The position numbers and the translations under genes were made by a program. A stretch of 47,658 bases of DNA from positions 1-47,658 of IMG/VR virus record IMGVR_UViG_3300028920_000101; one strand, written 5' to 3'. Below are positions 1 to 8,276 of this stretch, in pieces; within the stretch, counting starts at the first letter, position 1, and each line of letters starts with the position of its first letter. The DNA comes from a virus. The notes beneath the pieces are model-generated. The model saw only the letters and a list, made by a program, of their open reading frames with translations, was not told where the DNA came from and did no database searches.

Positions 1-397
1 TCGGCGCTTGCACCGGCAGCGACGGGATCGCTGGGCTCCGACGCGTTATCCACTGCGCTGGCCGTACCTAGAGCGTCCGCCAAAACTTGGGCGCCACTAA
101 ACGGCGACGTCCATTGATCGGCGCTTGCACCGGCAGCGACGGGATCGCTGGGCTCCGACGCGTTATCCACTGCGCTGGCCGTACCTAGAGCGTCCGCCAA
201 AACTTGGGCGCCACTAAACGGCGACGTCCATTGATCGGCGTTTGCACCGGCAGCGACGGGATCGCTGGGCTCCGACGCGTTATCCACTGCGTTGGCCGTA
301 CCTAGAGCGTCCGCCAAAACTTGGGCGCCACTAAACGGCGACGTCCATTGATCGGCGTTTGCACCGGCAGCGACGGGATCGCTGGGCTCCGACGCGT
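1..397. repeat. 117-bp tandem repeat, left window end
   Basis: Three full 117-bp units (1-117, 118-234, 235-351) and a 46-bp partial unit (352-397) are nearly identical; the few differences include cgct/cgtt at the unit start. Each unit is 39 codons and lies in frame in the minus-strand gene. The same unit occurs at 47478-47658, so the contig ends lie inside the array and the true copy number is not known. Confidence 0.97.
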
Positions 398-533
398 CCG
401 GCTGCCCGCCAGGCGCTGGTGCGGGTGCTGAAAACCCAAAAGTAGTTCGCCCCGAGGACGTCAGAGGGTCGTAGCTGTTTGTCGGCCCGAGATGACCATG
501 TCTGAGCACTCTCCTGACGCGCGATAGAGACAT
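1..533 (-). CDS. N-terminal part of a split tandem-repeat virion protein (continues at 47658-46445)
   Basis: Reading leftward from an ATG at 533, the frame stays open to base 1 and is cut by the window end. The ATG overlaps the TAA of the upstream gene (TAATG), which supports this start. The first ~45 residues (starting MSLSRVRRVLRHGHLG) are followed by 39-residue repeats of the type DASEPSDPVAAGANADQW. The same repeats open the 46445-47658 frame. If the 53 bases that complete the interrupted 117-bp unit are restored, the frames match and give about 599 residues as a minimum. The role is unknown. Its place between the ejection-type proteins and accessory virion proteins suggests a virion component. 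Confidence 0.8.
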   Translation of the reverse strand, partial: MSLSRVRRVLRHGHLGPTNSYDPLTSSGRTTFGFSAPAPAPGGQPDASEPSDPVAAGANADQWTSPFSGAQVLADALGTANAVDNASEPSDPVAAGANADQWTSPFSGAQVLADALGTASAVDNASEPSDPVAAGASADQWTSPFSGAQVLADALGTASAVDNASEPSDPVAAGASA

Positions 534-1147
534 TACGAGCTCCTCAGATAGCGGCGAACCATCACGGTGACGTTGGCGAAAGACCCGGCCGCGCTCAAAG
601 CAGCCGCATCGGGAAATGTCGATTCGAGGAATATCTCCCCGACGACGTCATAGCGCTGACGCTTCATTTGCTGCTGGCCACCGATATCCCAATAGTTGTC
701 AAACTCTAGGGGTGGCGCCTGCACATCGAACGTGTCTCCAGTGTTTGCGGCACCGGCCCCCAAGTTGATGTTTCCGGTGAGGTAGGTCACGGTCGAAGAA
801 AGGGGGTCTCGGATGCCCACCTTGAACGCTCCCGCTGGCGTCCCTATGTCGGTGATTGCCACCGAAATCTGGCAAACGGCCGCAATGGTTTCGCGGGCAA
901 TCAAGAACGGCTGCGCATCCACCACGGTGCCAACAGCGGGCCAACCCCCAGCGAGATTTTCCGCCCGGACGCCGAGCACATAAAAGGTGTCTTGGTATCG
1001 GTTCGCGAGCTGCAGCTTGTCCAGCCCAGCCTTGCGGGCGAAATCGCTGCCGTAGAGGTCTCCTAGCGCCGTGACGACGTCGCTGAAATTCTGGTCGAGC
1101 TCGGCAAGCTCGATCGTGTCGGAGAGCTCGTTGTACGTGAGGTCCAT
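533..1147 (-). CDS. Virion-associated protein, paralogue of the next upstream gene
   Basis: 204 residues with no recognised catalytic motif. It aligns by eye with the 1148-1765 product: both have an N-terminal helical stretch, then a YQD...RAE(S/N)LAGGWP block, a TVVDA block, and a C-terminal SAAGSF followed by an arginine-rich RRYLRS/RRALRS tail. This indicates tandem duplication. A GGAG element precedes the ATG, and the upstream stop directly abuts it (TGAATG). It lies in the late operon after the tail nozzle gene, so it is probably a small tail, collar or fibre-attachment protein. That role is inferred from position only. Confidence 0.75.
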   Translation of the reverse strand: MDLTYNELSDTIELAELDQNFSDVVTALGDLYGSDFARKAGLDKLQLANRYQDTFYVLGVRAENLAGGWPAVGTVVDAQPFLIARETIAAVCQISVAITDIGTPAGAFKVGIRDPLSSTVTYLTGNINLGAGAANTGDTFDVQAPPLEFDNYWDIGGQQQMKRQRYDVVGEIFLESTFPDAAALSAAGSFANVTVMVRRYLRSS

Positions 1148-1765
1148 TCACGTGCTCCGCAGCGCCCGGCGCAGAACGACAGCGCACCGAAAAAACGAGC
1201 CAGCAGCAGAGAGACACGTCGCGTCAGCCGTCGTGCCAACCAAGGCGATGCATCGCGGCGTCGTGCCGAAGGCGAGAGTCTCGCCTGATGCGTAGGCAAC
1301 GTTTCTCGTGCCCGCCGCCCACGCCGCGTCAGCGCCGCCAGTTGCGACAATGGTCCCTCCACCGGTGATGGTCGCAACGTTCGTGAAGGCGCCCGTGTCG
1401 TAGTGCCCCCACTGCAGAGCAAAGACACCCGTACCGGCCCCGACGTCGTCACATGCCCAGCTCACTTGCACGACCTTCCACTCGGGATCAGTGGTCACTA
1501 GGTCGTTAATCCCAGGCACGACCACCGCATCCACGACGGTGTTGGCTCCCGGCCACCCACCAGCGAGGCTTTCGGCGCGGCAAGCCAGGTGCAACATTGC
1601 ATCTTGGTACGGCTCAGCCAGTTGTCCGCTGGTAATGGCTGCGGACGCATTCATGTCGCTAGTGTCGAACGCCCCGAATTTCTGCACCAGCGCCGCAAAA
1701 TTGTCCTCGATTTCCTTCTTCACGGGCGGGTCACTCAAGGTCGGGTAGGGTATCGATATCGACAT
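1148..1765 (-). CDS. Virion-associated protein, paralogue of the next downstream gene
   Basis: 205 residues, starting MSISIPYPTLSD, with an acidic helical N-terminus followed by a beta-rich region. It shares the AESLAGGWP, TVVDA and SAAGSF blocks with the 533-1147 product. The ATG overlaps the upstream TAA (TAATG) and is preceded by GAGGTG. No known family is recognised. Together with its neighbour it is probably a structural or decoration pair. Confidence 0.75.
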   Translation of the reverse strand: MSISIPYPTLSDPPVKKEIEDNFAALVQKFGAFDTSDMNASAAITSGQLAEPYQDAMLHLACRAESLAGGWPGANTVVDAVVVPGINDLVTTDPEWKVVQVSWACDDVGAGTGVFALQWGHYDTGAFTNVATITGGGTIVATGGADAAWAAGTRNVAYASGETLAFGTTPRCIALVGTTADATCLSAAGSFFRCAVVLRRALRST

Positions 1766-2388
1766 TACAGCACCTCGGTGAGGCCCGGCGAGAGGTAGGC
1801 GACAAAAGGCATTTGCTGGAGTGAGGACAGAGGTAGAGCCGAGAGGTCAACCGTGTCAGGGAATGTCGTCGCGAACAAATAGCGAAACCGAAAGAGCGTT
1901 GTGCTCGCGTTGAACAGGTTTACGCACCCAACGCTAGAATTGTTGATCTGAAGCATCGCGATGAAGTGCAAGCGATCCGCCGCGAGCGTAACAGAGGACG
2001 GTAGGGCCAACGCTTTGCGTCCCGTCACGGTCGCGTCGAACTTCACATAGCTAGGATCGATTTTGCGCAGCACAGAAACGGAGTCGGCGGACAACACGTA
2101 AAGCGCCATCTCGAAGCTGGCGCTCGGCTGGCCGAGACTGACATTGACGCGGGCCTCGGAAACCACGACGTTGTGAGGCTCGACCTGGAGAGGCGCGAAA
2201 AAGATATAATTCGCCGCGACGTTCGAGCTCACCCCTGGGATCGAATGCGCGAGCATGCGCGCGGTAGAGACCACGTTGCCCACAGACGGCGTGAGGGCGC
2301 GCTCACGCAACGCGTACGATTCTGTCTGACCGACATAGTTGTCAGTGCCTGCCCGCGCACCGCGTCCGTATGGTAGATCAGTCATCAT
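1765..2388 (-). CDS. Hypothetical late virion protein
   Basis: 207 residues, starting MMTDLPYGRGARAGTDN. The N-terminal third is polar; the rest is beta-rich with many Val, Ser and Phe residues, as in small phage tail or collar proteins. The two adjacent ATGs overlap the stop of the 2385-4481 gene, with GGAG upstream, so translational coupling is likely. No motif gives a specific function. Virion assignment rests on its place immediately after the nozzle-like gene. Confidence 0.72.
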   Translation of the reverse strand: MMTDLPYGRGARAGTDNYVGQTESYALRERALTPSVGNVVSTARMLAHSIPGVSSNVAANYIFFAPLQVEPHNVVVSEARVNVSLGQPSASFEMALYVLSADSVSVLRKIDPSYVKFDATVTGRKALALPSSVTLAADRLHFIAMLQINNSSVGCVNLFNASTTLFRFRYLFATTFPDTVDLSALPLSSLQQMPFVAYLSPGLTEVL

Positions 2389-4481
2389 CTACGCTCCGGG
2401 AAAGGCAGCAGGTTGACGTCCATCGACGATATCTTGAATCGCTGACCGGCGACCGACTGAGAGAGCTTCACGTTGAACTGGTCCCCGTCGACGCGAAAAT
2501 GGAGATGTCCGTAGCGACGCCCGCCGGAGGCCCACTCGGTTACGCCGTCCACCGGGGGATCGCTCCATGACGGTTCGGTTGCGTCGGTCATATCGACGTC
2601 GCCGGCTGCTGTGTTGACCTCGTCCTCGTGGCGCCTAATTTCTATGTTTACAGTGTTACTCTCGGCGTCTGAGAGAAGCTCCACCTCCCTGAGTCTCAGC
2701 CGCGTGTGCCCCTTGAGTGCGATCTCTCGCGTCGTCACATATGAACTGATGGTTTGGTGGTGGTCGTATTTGCCATGCCCCAAGGCGAATAGCTGCGACC
2801 TGTCGTTGACGAAGTATAGCGTTTCCGCCTGCCCGAAGACCTCACCCTCGATCAGGTGTTCCGCCTCGATCGCGTCCCAAATCCACCAGGCGTTTTGGTC
2901 GTAGTCCCACACGAGGAGCTCGTTGTTGACTTTGCTCTCGCCGTACGGAACAGCCAGCACGTAGCAATTCCAGCGGCGCATGTGTGCCGACACGGCGCGG
3001 TGCGCGTTGCCCCAATTGAGGCTGTTCACATAGCGACAAAGGCGGTCGGGTGGAGCATAGTCGCCCCTCGCTTGGCCGAGCGTAGCCTTGCGTATGTTCG
3101 GCGTGCCATCAAAAACATAGACGCCGTCGTTGCCGAGGAACACGAGCCGGCCGCGTATCTTCTGGATGCTGTTCTCGCTGACACAGCCAACGCCAGAAAC
3201 GACACGCACGATCGCGTAGCGCTGCGTGCTGAATTCTGTCTGTCCTGCCGCTACCGCGAGGTAGATCGAGTCACGCTTGAATACCACCACGTGCTCGCCA
3301 AGAGACGCGAGCGCAGTGATTTCGCTCATGTCGTCTTCGCCAACTGTGGCCGTGTTGAAGGTAGGGAAAACGTTGTGGTACGGATACGGCCCACTCCAAC
3401 GCAGCCGGGTTCCCTCTGCTGTCCACATTCGGGTTCGAGCCCACAACAAACGGTCTGCTTCCGGATACGCGCTCAATTGGGCAATGTAGTCGCGCGAGTA
3501 TGCGGCGCGCTCGCCGACTAGCGTCTCGTCGTCCTCTACGCGCGCATCGAACTCTTGTTGGTTGGTTTCGATTTCCAACGGCACGGCGACGACGACACCG
3601 CCCAGTGCAACATAGAGCGTCTCGGTTTCCTGCACGAACGCGTAGGACGGCGCCGCGTCAATATCTGGCCGCCTGGCGAGGACGTCGGTCTCGACCCACC
3701 CAAAGCCTGGGTTGCTCGGGCTGGACAATTTTCGGATCGTGACGTCGACCCCATCGGATACGCCACACAGCATTGCCGACGCCAGCGCGCGACGGACCGC
3801 AAACGCCCAGCTCAACGGATTGCTGCCGGAAACGATGGAAGCGCGCGGCGCGCTAGATATCAGTGTCGCCGACGCGCCGAGCACGGTCCAACGCAGCCAA
3901 TACCGGGTGTTAGAGTTGAACTCCGCCAGAGCCCAGTCGGCCGGCGCTACGAGGTTGACGACGAGACTGCTTCCGGGATTCACCAGCGGAGAATAGCCTG
4001 TCAAGCTTTCAAAAACACCGACGCTTAGGATCGGGTAGTCTGTACCGCTGTAATTGGCGCCGCCGTAAACATGCCGAAGGTGCTTCCAGTTTGTGCCGTC
4101 GTAGTATTCACAGAGACTATGAGGCTTCAGCCCGCCGAGCTCGAACGCGATCCTATACAGGCACAGAAGGTTTGCCGGGTCGTCGGTGAATCCAAAATAC
4201 ATACGGTCACCGACAGAGAAAACGGTTGATCCGAAACCGGCCGGGTAATTCGTGAGAACGCCGCCTATTTCTGACACCCAGACCGGGTTTGACAGCACAG
4301 TGGTGAGATCGCCGCCTTCGAGGACGAGCGCGCCCTCGTACCCCGGCCGCGTCTGCAGCCGGCCCTTGCGGACCCACATGTTCCGGGCGTCGGCGACTTC
4401 ACCGGGAACGACGAGTTCGGGCTGTTGGTTGATGCCCTTGTGGAGTGTGCTCCGTACCCTAGTGTAGTTGCGCCGAGGCAT
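2385..4481 (-). CDS. Probable tail nozzle / head-to-tail stabilisation protein
   Basis: 698 residues, all-beta in appearance. The N-terminus (about residues 10-48) has the pattern KGINQQPELVVPGE followed by ARNMWVRKGRLQTRPGYEG. This GINxxxxPxxLxPGE...NxxxxxGxLxxRPG layout is typical of podovirus tail nozzle (T7 gp12-like) and tail stabilisation proteins, which form the distal part of the short tail. Repeated aromatic and glycine-rich strands through the body fit a beta-propeller. It follows the adaptor-like gene at 5412-6113 in the usual order. The exact family cannot be set without a structure search. Confidence 0.7.
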   Translation of the reverse strand: MPRRNYTRVRSTLHKGINQQPELVVPGEVADARNMWVRKGRLQTRPGYEGALVLEGGDLTTVLSNPVWVSEIGGVLTNYPAGFGSTVFSVGDRMYFGFTDDPANLLCLYRIAFELGGLKPHSLCEYYDGTNWKHLRHVYGGANYSGTDYPILSVGVFESLTGYSPLVNPGSSLVVNLVAPADWALAEFNSNTRYWLRWTVLGASATLISSAPRASIVSGSNPLSWAFAVRRALASAMLCGVSDGVDVTIRKLSSPSNPGFGWVETDVLARRPDIDAAPSYAFVQETETLYVALGGVVVAVPLEIETNQQEFDARVEDDETLVGERAAYSRDYIAQLSAYPEADRLLWARTRMWTAEGTRLRWSGPYPYHNVFPTFNTATVGEDDMSEITALASLGEHVVVFKRDSIYLAVAAGQTEFSTQRYAIVRVVSGVGCVSENSIQKIRGRLVFLGNDGVYVFDGTPNIRKATLGQARGDYAPPDRLCRYVNSLNWGNAHRAVSAHMRRWNCYVLAVPYGESKVNNELLVWDYDQNAWWIWDAIEAEHLIEGEVFGQAETLYFVNDRSQLFALGHGKYDHHQTISSYVTTREIALKGHTRLRLREVELLSDAESNTVNIEIRRHEDEVNTAAGDVDMTDATEPSWSDPPVDGVTEWASGGRRYGHLHFRVDGDQFNVKLSQSVAGQRFKISSMDVNLLPFPERR

Positions 4482-4488
4482 TCATCGG

Positions 4489-5415
4489 TCAGGCCCGCGC
4501 CTTCCCGCTCCCTTCGAGTTTGGCGCCCACCCCGCCCTTTTTCGGCCGCTTCTGTTCGAGCAGCTCTTTGTACTTCTTCGGGTCGAGGTTGCGGGCGCGC
4601 ATGGCCGTGTTGATCATCTGCCGATGCTCTAGCTTGCTCGGGTTGCCGTACCGCTCATCGAGACACCTGAACCAAATTGCCTGCCACAGCTTCTCACGCA
4701 CGTCCCTGAGCTCGTCGAGGTCCTCGTAGTCCTCCTCGTGGCGCGCCATCATCGGCCCGAACACGGGGTGGTGCTTCGAGAACGTGTCCATGTCCACACG
4801 CAGGCCGTACGCCTGCAGCTCGTAGAGCCTCCAGTCGGGCTGGGCCTCGTAGTTGCGGGGCTCGGCGACGACCGCGAGAGCCCCGGTCAGCCCTGGGAGC
4901 TGAGCCGCGTCACGCCGCAACAGCCAGTCGGCCAGCGTCATCCCGAGCCGGAAGCGCCTGAACGGCGGAAGAGAGACCGCACGGCTCGGCATGTTCAAGG
5001 ACTCTTTGCTGGACGGATCGTTTTTGCAGGGCTGAATGATTTGATCCCCCTGCATCGTGTAGGTGATGACGTGCGGCTGACGCAGCGGATGAGGAATCAC
5101 CTCGTCCACCATTTTTCCGCCTCGCTGCACCAGCGTGATCTGCGTCGTCTCGGGCCAAAACGGGCTGCCCGTCATGTTCGCGACGTACACGAGAGACTCG
5201 CCGTCCTTGGGCTCCGGAAACTGGACCGGCTCGTAGACGCGCACGCACTTCGGGCGGCGAATCAGAAACTCGCGCGCCACCTCATGCGGGAAGTCGAGCA
5301 CCGCGTACGGGGGCAGTTCGTACGTGACCGCGCTGTCCTCGTCATCTCCGTACGTGATCCATTGACGGATGTCGGAGATATTCTCGAGCGTGGCGTATTC
5401 GTGGTGCTCTGTCAT
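4489..5415 (-). CDS. Hypothetical structural-region protein
   Basis: 308 residues from the ATG at 5415 (MTEHHEYATLENISD). This start is chosen over an upstream in-frame one because it overlaps the previous stop as ATGA and has GAGGAA four bases upstream. The C-terminus is strongly basic (LLEQKRPKKGGVGAKLEG), and a charged helical segment with many Glu, Asp and Arg residues precedes it. No catalytic motif is recognised. It lies between the adaptor and nozzle candidates, so it may be a portal-tail junction or internal protein. Confidence 0.75.
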   Translation of the reverse strand: MTEHHEYATLENISDIRQWITYGDDEDSAVTYELPPYAVLDFPHEVAREFLIRRPKCVRVYEPVQFPEPKDGESLVYVANMTGSPFWPETTQITLVQRGGKMVDEVIPHPLRQPHVITYTMQGDQIIQPCKNDPSSKESLNMPSRAVSLPPFRRFRLGMTLADWLLRRDAAQLPGLTGALAVVAEPRNYEAQPDWRLYELQAYGLRVDMDTFSKHHPVFGPMMARHEEDYEDLDELRDVREKLWQAIWFRCLDERYGNPSKLEHRQMINTAMRARNLDPKKYKELLEQKRPKKGGVGAKLEGSGKARA

Positions 5416-6113
5416 AGGTTCCTCGGTGTACTGCCGTAGATGCCGGACATCGCGGTTGTCGTCCCGGGGTAGCCCGTCTGTGCCGGGCGACCTTGGCAAA
5501 TTGCCTTCCAGAATCGCTCTCTTAGCTCGTCACGGCGTTTTCGAAGCGCATCGATTATCTGGTCGTCGGCGACAAAGCGCAGCTTCAAACATGCCGCGTA
5601 CGCCAGCAGATGACGGAATCGCCGCGGGACCAGCGTCGGCTCGTCCATGTCATCGAACATCTGCGCGGGCTCGGCAACGTAGGTGAATCGAACGCTCTTG
5701 TCGCTGCCTGGCCCCGTGAGACCCCACTGGAGCGTGCGCCGGTCGAGCCAGTGGTGATTGCCGCTCTCTCGCCAGTTCGAGACCCAGAGCTGTGTCCAGG
5801 CCCCTGTGGCGGCCGCTGTCGCGTCGCGCGTCTCGACCCGGTAGAGCGTCGCGTCTGCGAGTTCGTCGCCGACGTCGAGCGTCGGGGAGCTGCCGGGCCA
5901 GTTCAGTGTCTTGAGCGTGAGAAAGTAACTCACGTCGCCCATCTGGGCGGCCTCCTCCACCTCGTCCACGTAGGCCTCATTGACGGCCTCACGAAAATGC
6001 TTGTCCGCGTCGGTGGAGGGACCGCGCATGTCCTGGTCGACTTGCGACTGGTTGAAATTATACAGGAACTTGACCTCTTCGATCAGCTCCTCGAGGTTCC
6101 AGCGCTTGGCCAT
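5412..6113 (-). CDS. Probable head-tail adaptor (tail tubular A-like)
   Basis: 233 residues. The protein opens with MAKRWNLEELIEEVKFLYN, has a long central strand-rich part, and then a helical bundle with the segment RFRHLLAYAACLKLR near residue 170. Size, architecture and its place upstream of the nozzle-like gene match podovirus adaptors of the T7 gp11 / P22 gp4 type, which attach to the portal and receive the nozzle. The call is mainly by layout. The stop overlaps the next start by four bases. Confidence 0.55.
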   Translation of the reverse strand: MAKRWNLEELIEEVKFLYNFNQSQVDQDMRGPSTDADKHFREAVNEAYVDEVEEAAQMGDVSYFLTLKTLNWPGSSPTLDVGDELADATLYRVETRDATAAATGAWTQLWVSNWRESGNHHWLDRRTLQWGLTGPGSDKSVRFTYVAEPAQMFDDMDEPTLVPRRFRHLLAYAACLKLRFVADDQIIDALRKRRDELRERFWKAICQGRPAQTGYPGTTTAMSGIYGSTPRNL

Positions 6114-6631
6114 CAGGTAAACCCCATCGGGTTCAACGGTGGCATCTTCTCCGAGCCGGTCTTGAGTTCGTAGTCGCCCGCAGCGATGGCTTTTTCAGAC
6201 TTCGTGATGTGCTTGTCGGCGATCGTGGTGCCGGAGTGCGGCGACTTGTTCGCGCGCCATCGCAGGTATTGGCCTTGCTCGCCCGCAGACTCTCTGAGGT
6301 GGTGGCGGCGCCCGGCTTGCCTCTTAGACCATGCTCGTCGGGCTCGGTCTCGCAGGGACGTTTTGTACCGGGCGACTCGCCTTATGACGCGGCCGGAGAA
6401 TACCTCGCCCGGTGAGACCTCGTCAATCCATATGGGGACGCGGGCGAGCCGGTCGTAGTCCGTGCCAAAGACCGGCCCGTTGTCGCCCCAGCGCTCGCGG
6501 TACGTCTGCGAAGCGAGCCTCTGAGGATAGAGGTCGATGATAGCGAACTGGCGCCTCTCCCCGTGCCAACCTAGTCGTGCCCACGGAGAGAGGCGCTCGA
6601 TCGCTTCACATACCCATTGCGGAGGGTGCAC
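6113..6631 (-). CDS. Hypothetical basic protein of the structural region
   Basis: 172 residues from a GTG at 6631 (GTG CAC CCT) with GGGGGA just upstream. It is rich in Arg, Trp and Lys; a cluster around residues 85-115 (ARYKTSLRDRARRAW) is strongly basic and could contact DNA or an acidic partner. The stop shares a base with the next start. No family is recognised. Location suggests a virion or assembly role. Confidence 0.65.
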   Translation of the reverse strand: MHPPQWVCEAIERLSPWARLGWHGERRQFAIIDLYPQRLASQTYRERWGDNGPVFGTDYDRLARVPIWIDEVSPGEVFSGRVIRRVARYKTSLRDRARRAWSKRQAGRRHHLRESAGEQGQYLRWRANKSPHSGTTIADKHITKSEKAIAAGDYELKTGSEKMPPLNPMGFT

Positions 6632-6639
6632 GAATCCCC

Positions 6640-6975
6640 CTAGGCCCCGATGCCGCCTGAGCGCTGAGCCGTGAAAAAAAACAGGACGCGCACGGTCGCG
6701 CCGGTCAGGTCAGCGCCGGACTCGGCCTTGACGCGAATCCTAGAGGTGTCGTTGGTCGTGTTGTCGCTCGCGCGAATGTGCTCCACGTCTACGACGGGGT
6801 CGCCGCTGGTCGCCTCCACCGTCGTGGAATATTGGATGAACTCCGGCTTGACGCCGGCCGGGCCGCCATGAGCGGCGTCGACGGTCTCACTGGGCTCGAT
6901 CGTCGTGAGATTCAGCTCAGTCACGAGATAGGGCCAGTTGTGTACTTCCCTCGCGGTTCCTACAGTCGTTGCCAT
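6640..6975 (-). CDS. Small beta-rich virion protein
   Basis: 111 residues, starting MATTVGTAREVHNWP. It is Thr/Val-rich with alternating hydrophobic strands and no charged core, typical of small decoration or connector proteins. AAAGGGG lies upstream of the ATG. It sits between the 7007-7786 gene and the basic protein at 6113-6631. No specific function can be read. Confidence 0.68.
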   Translation of the reverse strand: MATTVGTAREVHNWPYLVTELNLTTIEPSETVDAAHGGPAGVKPEFIQYSTTVEATSGDPVVDVEHIRASDNTTNDTSRIRVKAESGADLTGATVRVLFFFTAQRSGGIGA

Positions 6976-7006
6976 TTACTACCCCTTTCGGGTCCCAAAG
7001 GTGGGC

Positions 7007-7786
7007 CTACTGCAGGCCGATCTTGATGTGCTCGATGACGGCGTTGTCCCCGACTGCGCCCGCTTCAGCCTTCACGAAGAGCAGCGACGGGATAACGATG
7101 TCGTCGGTGTCGAATGTCGTCACCGCGCTGACGGTTGTGAGGGCGGCGCCGTCGACCAGCCACGAACACACGCCAGTGGCCGAGACGTTGACCCGCAGCG
7201 TCTTGCTGGCCAAATCTGCCCAGTTTTCGGTGGAGTCGACGGCAGTGGCGGTGCCCGTGCCGCCTCCCGTTTGGTTGACCGCCATGACCGTTTCGATGGC
7301 GCCCGCATTGCCGTTGACGTACGAGAAATCGGTGTACTGCACCGCACTGCCGAGATCAGTTGGCTCGTCGTCGATGGTCACGTACGCGGCCGCCTTGCGG
7401 AACCCCACGGCGCACACCTGATAGTTGGACACGTCATCGAGCCCAATCTTGGCCTCGAAGAAGAACGCGGGGTCCGTCCCGATCTTGAACGCCCCGAACC
7501 GATTCGCGTCCGCGAGAATCCCGAAGCCGAATTCGCACCCGAAATCATCGTCGGAATCGATCGAGACTTGAAGGCCGTTCCCGACGTTCGCCACAATCGC
7601 TCGCGCGTCAGCAATCGAGTCGTCGTCGTCGAGCGCGCCGTTGTGGTACTTCTCGAGGACGTAACGACCGAGTTGGATGTGGCTCACTGTCGTGTCCGCC
7701 CCAGCGGCCGCGCCACCCGAACCGAGCACCATGACCGGCGCATGGTTCATACAGTCGATGTAGCCGTTCTTGTTGATGCTTGCCAT
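7007..7786 (-). CDS. Beta-rich structural protein, lectin-like sandwich possible
   Basis: 259 residues, starting MASINKNGYIDCMN. It has many Gly, Ala, Asp and Val residues and alternating strand patterns. The segments FGCEFGFGILADANRFGAF and TLRVNVSATGVCSWLVDG recall concanavalin-like beta sandwiches found in phage decoration and fibre proteins, but this is an impression of fold only. GAGGGC precedes the ATG. It follows the 7796-8194 gene, close to the capsid, so head decoration or a capsid accessory role is possible. Confidence 0.65.
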   Translation of the reverse strand: MASINKNGYIDCMNHAPVMVLGSGGAAAGADTTVSHIQLGRYVLEKYHNGALDDDDSIADARAIVANVGNGLQVSIDSDDDFGCEFGFGILADANRFGAFKIGTDPAFFFEAKIGLDDVSNYQVCAVGFRKAAAYVTIDDEPTDLGSAVQYTDFSYVNGNAGAIETVMAVNQTGGGTGTATAVDSTENWADLASKTLRVNVSATGVCSWLVDGAALTTVSAVTTFDTDDIVIPSLLFVKAEAGAVGDNAVIEHIKIGLQ

Positions 7787-7795
7787 GCTCTGCCC

Positions 7796-8194
7796 TCAGT
7801 CGGTCCAGACACCGACGATGTAGAGACGTACCAAGGCGTCACTGACGGTAACCACTCGCAGAGACGCCCCCGCATTCAGGTCGGTGTAGTCGTCGTCGAG
7901 CTCTCCGACGCTGAACCGGTCGGTGTCCCCCTTCGCACTGAGATCGACGGTGTCCGTGATGTCATTCGTCCCGTCCGTCACCTTGACGGTGTCGAGAGCG
8001 GCGCCGGCGCCAGTCATGATGCCGTACACGTCGATGATGCGACACGAGCGCGGGCACGACTTGTCCCACACGCGGTAGGTAGTCGTGCTCGCCTTTGTCG
8101 CCACCTCGAGAACGAACGGGATGCCGCCAGTCGCAGCAGAGCTCAGGCTCCGCTCGTCTGACAGCCCGTTCAGAGTTAGTGCTCTAACGCCCAT
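7796..8194 (-). CDS. Small capsid-proximal virion protein
   Basis: 132 residues from the ATG at 8194 (MGVRALTLNGLSDERSL). This start is chosen because AAGGAGG lies nine bases upstream; longer in-frame starts run into the capsid gene. It is a beta-rich protein with few charged residues, directly downstream of the capsid gene and a strong hairpin. Size and place fit a head decoration protein, but no family motif is recognised. Confidence 0.68.
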   Translation of the reverse strand: MGVRALTLNGLSDERSLSSAATGGIPFVLEVATKASTTTYRVWDKSCPRSCRIIDVYGIMTGAGAALDTVKVTDGTNDITDTVDLSAKGDTDRFSVGELDDDYTDLNAGASLRVVTVSDALVRLYIVGVWTD

Positions 8195-8228
8195 CCCCTT
8201 GTACCTCCTTCCCATCCGGGGGGATGAA

Positions 8229-8261
8229 GGGGCGCGGTCTGTCCCCCGACGACCGCGCCCC
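8229..8261 (-). terminator. Strong hairpin after the capsid gene (terminator or attenuator)
   Basis: An 11-bp perfect stem (GGGGCGCGGTC pairing with GACCGCGCCCC, loop of 11) lies in the 82-base gap between the capsid stop and the Shine-Dalgarno of the next gene. On the minus strand it is followed by TTCATCC, not a full U-tract. It probably lowers read-through or protects the 3' end of capsid mRNA. Confidence 0.5.
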
Positions 8262-8276
8262 CCAGCCATGCCCGGC

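Noticed and set aside
1-397. CRISPR array from the evenly spaced repeats at the window end
   Set aside because: The units are 117 bp and contiguous without spacers, and they are in-frame protein repeats.
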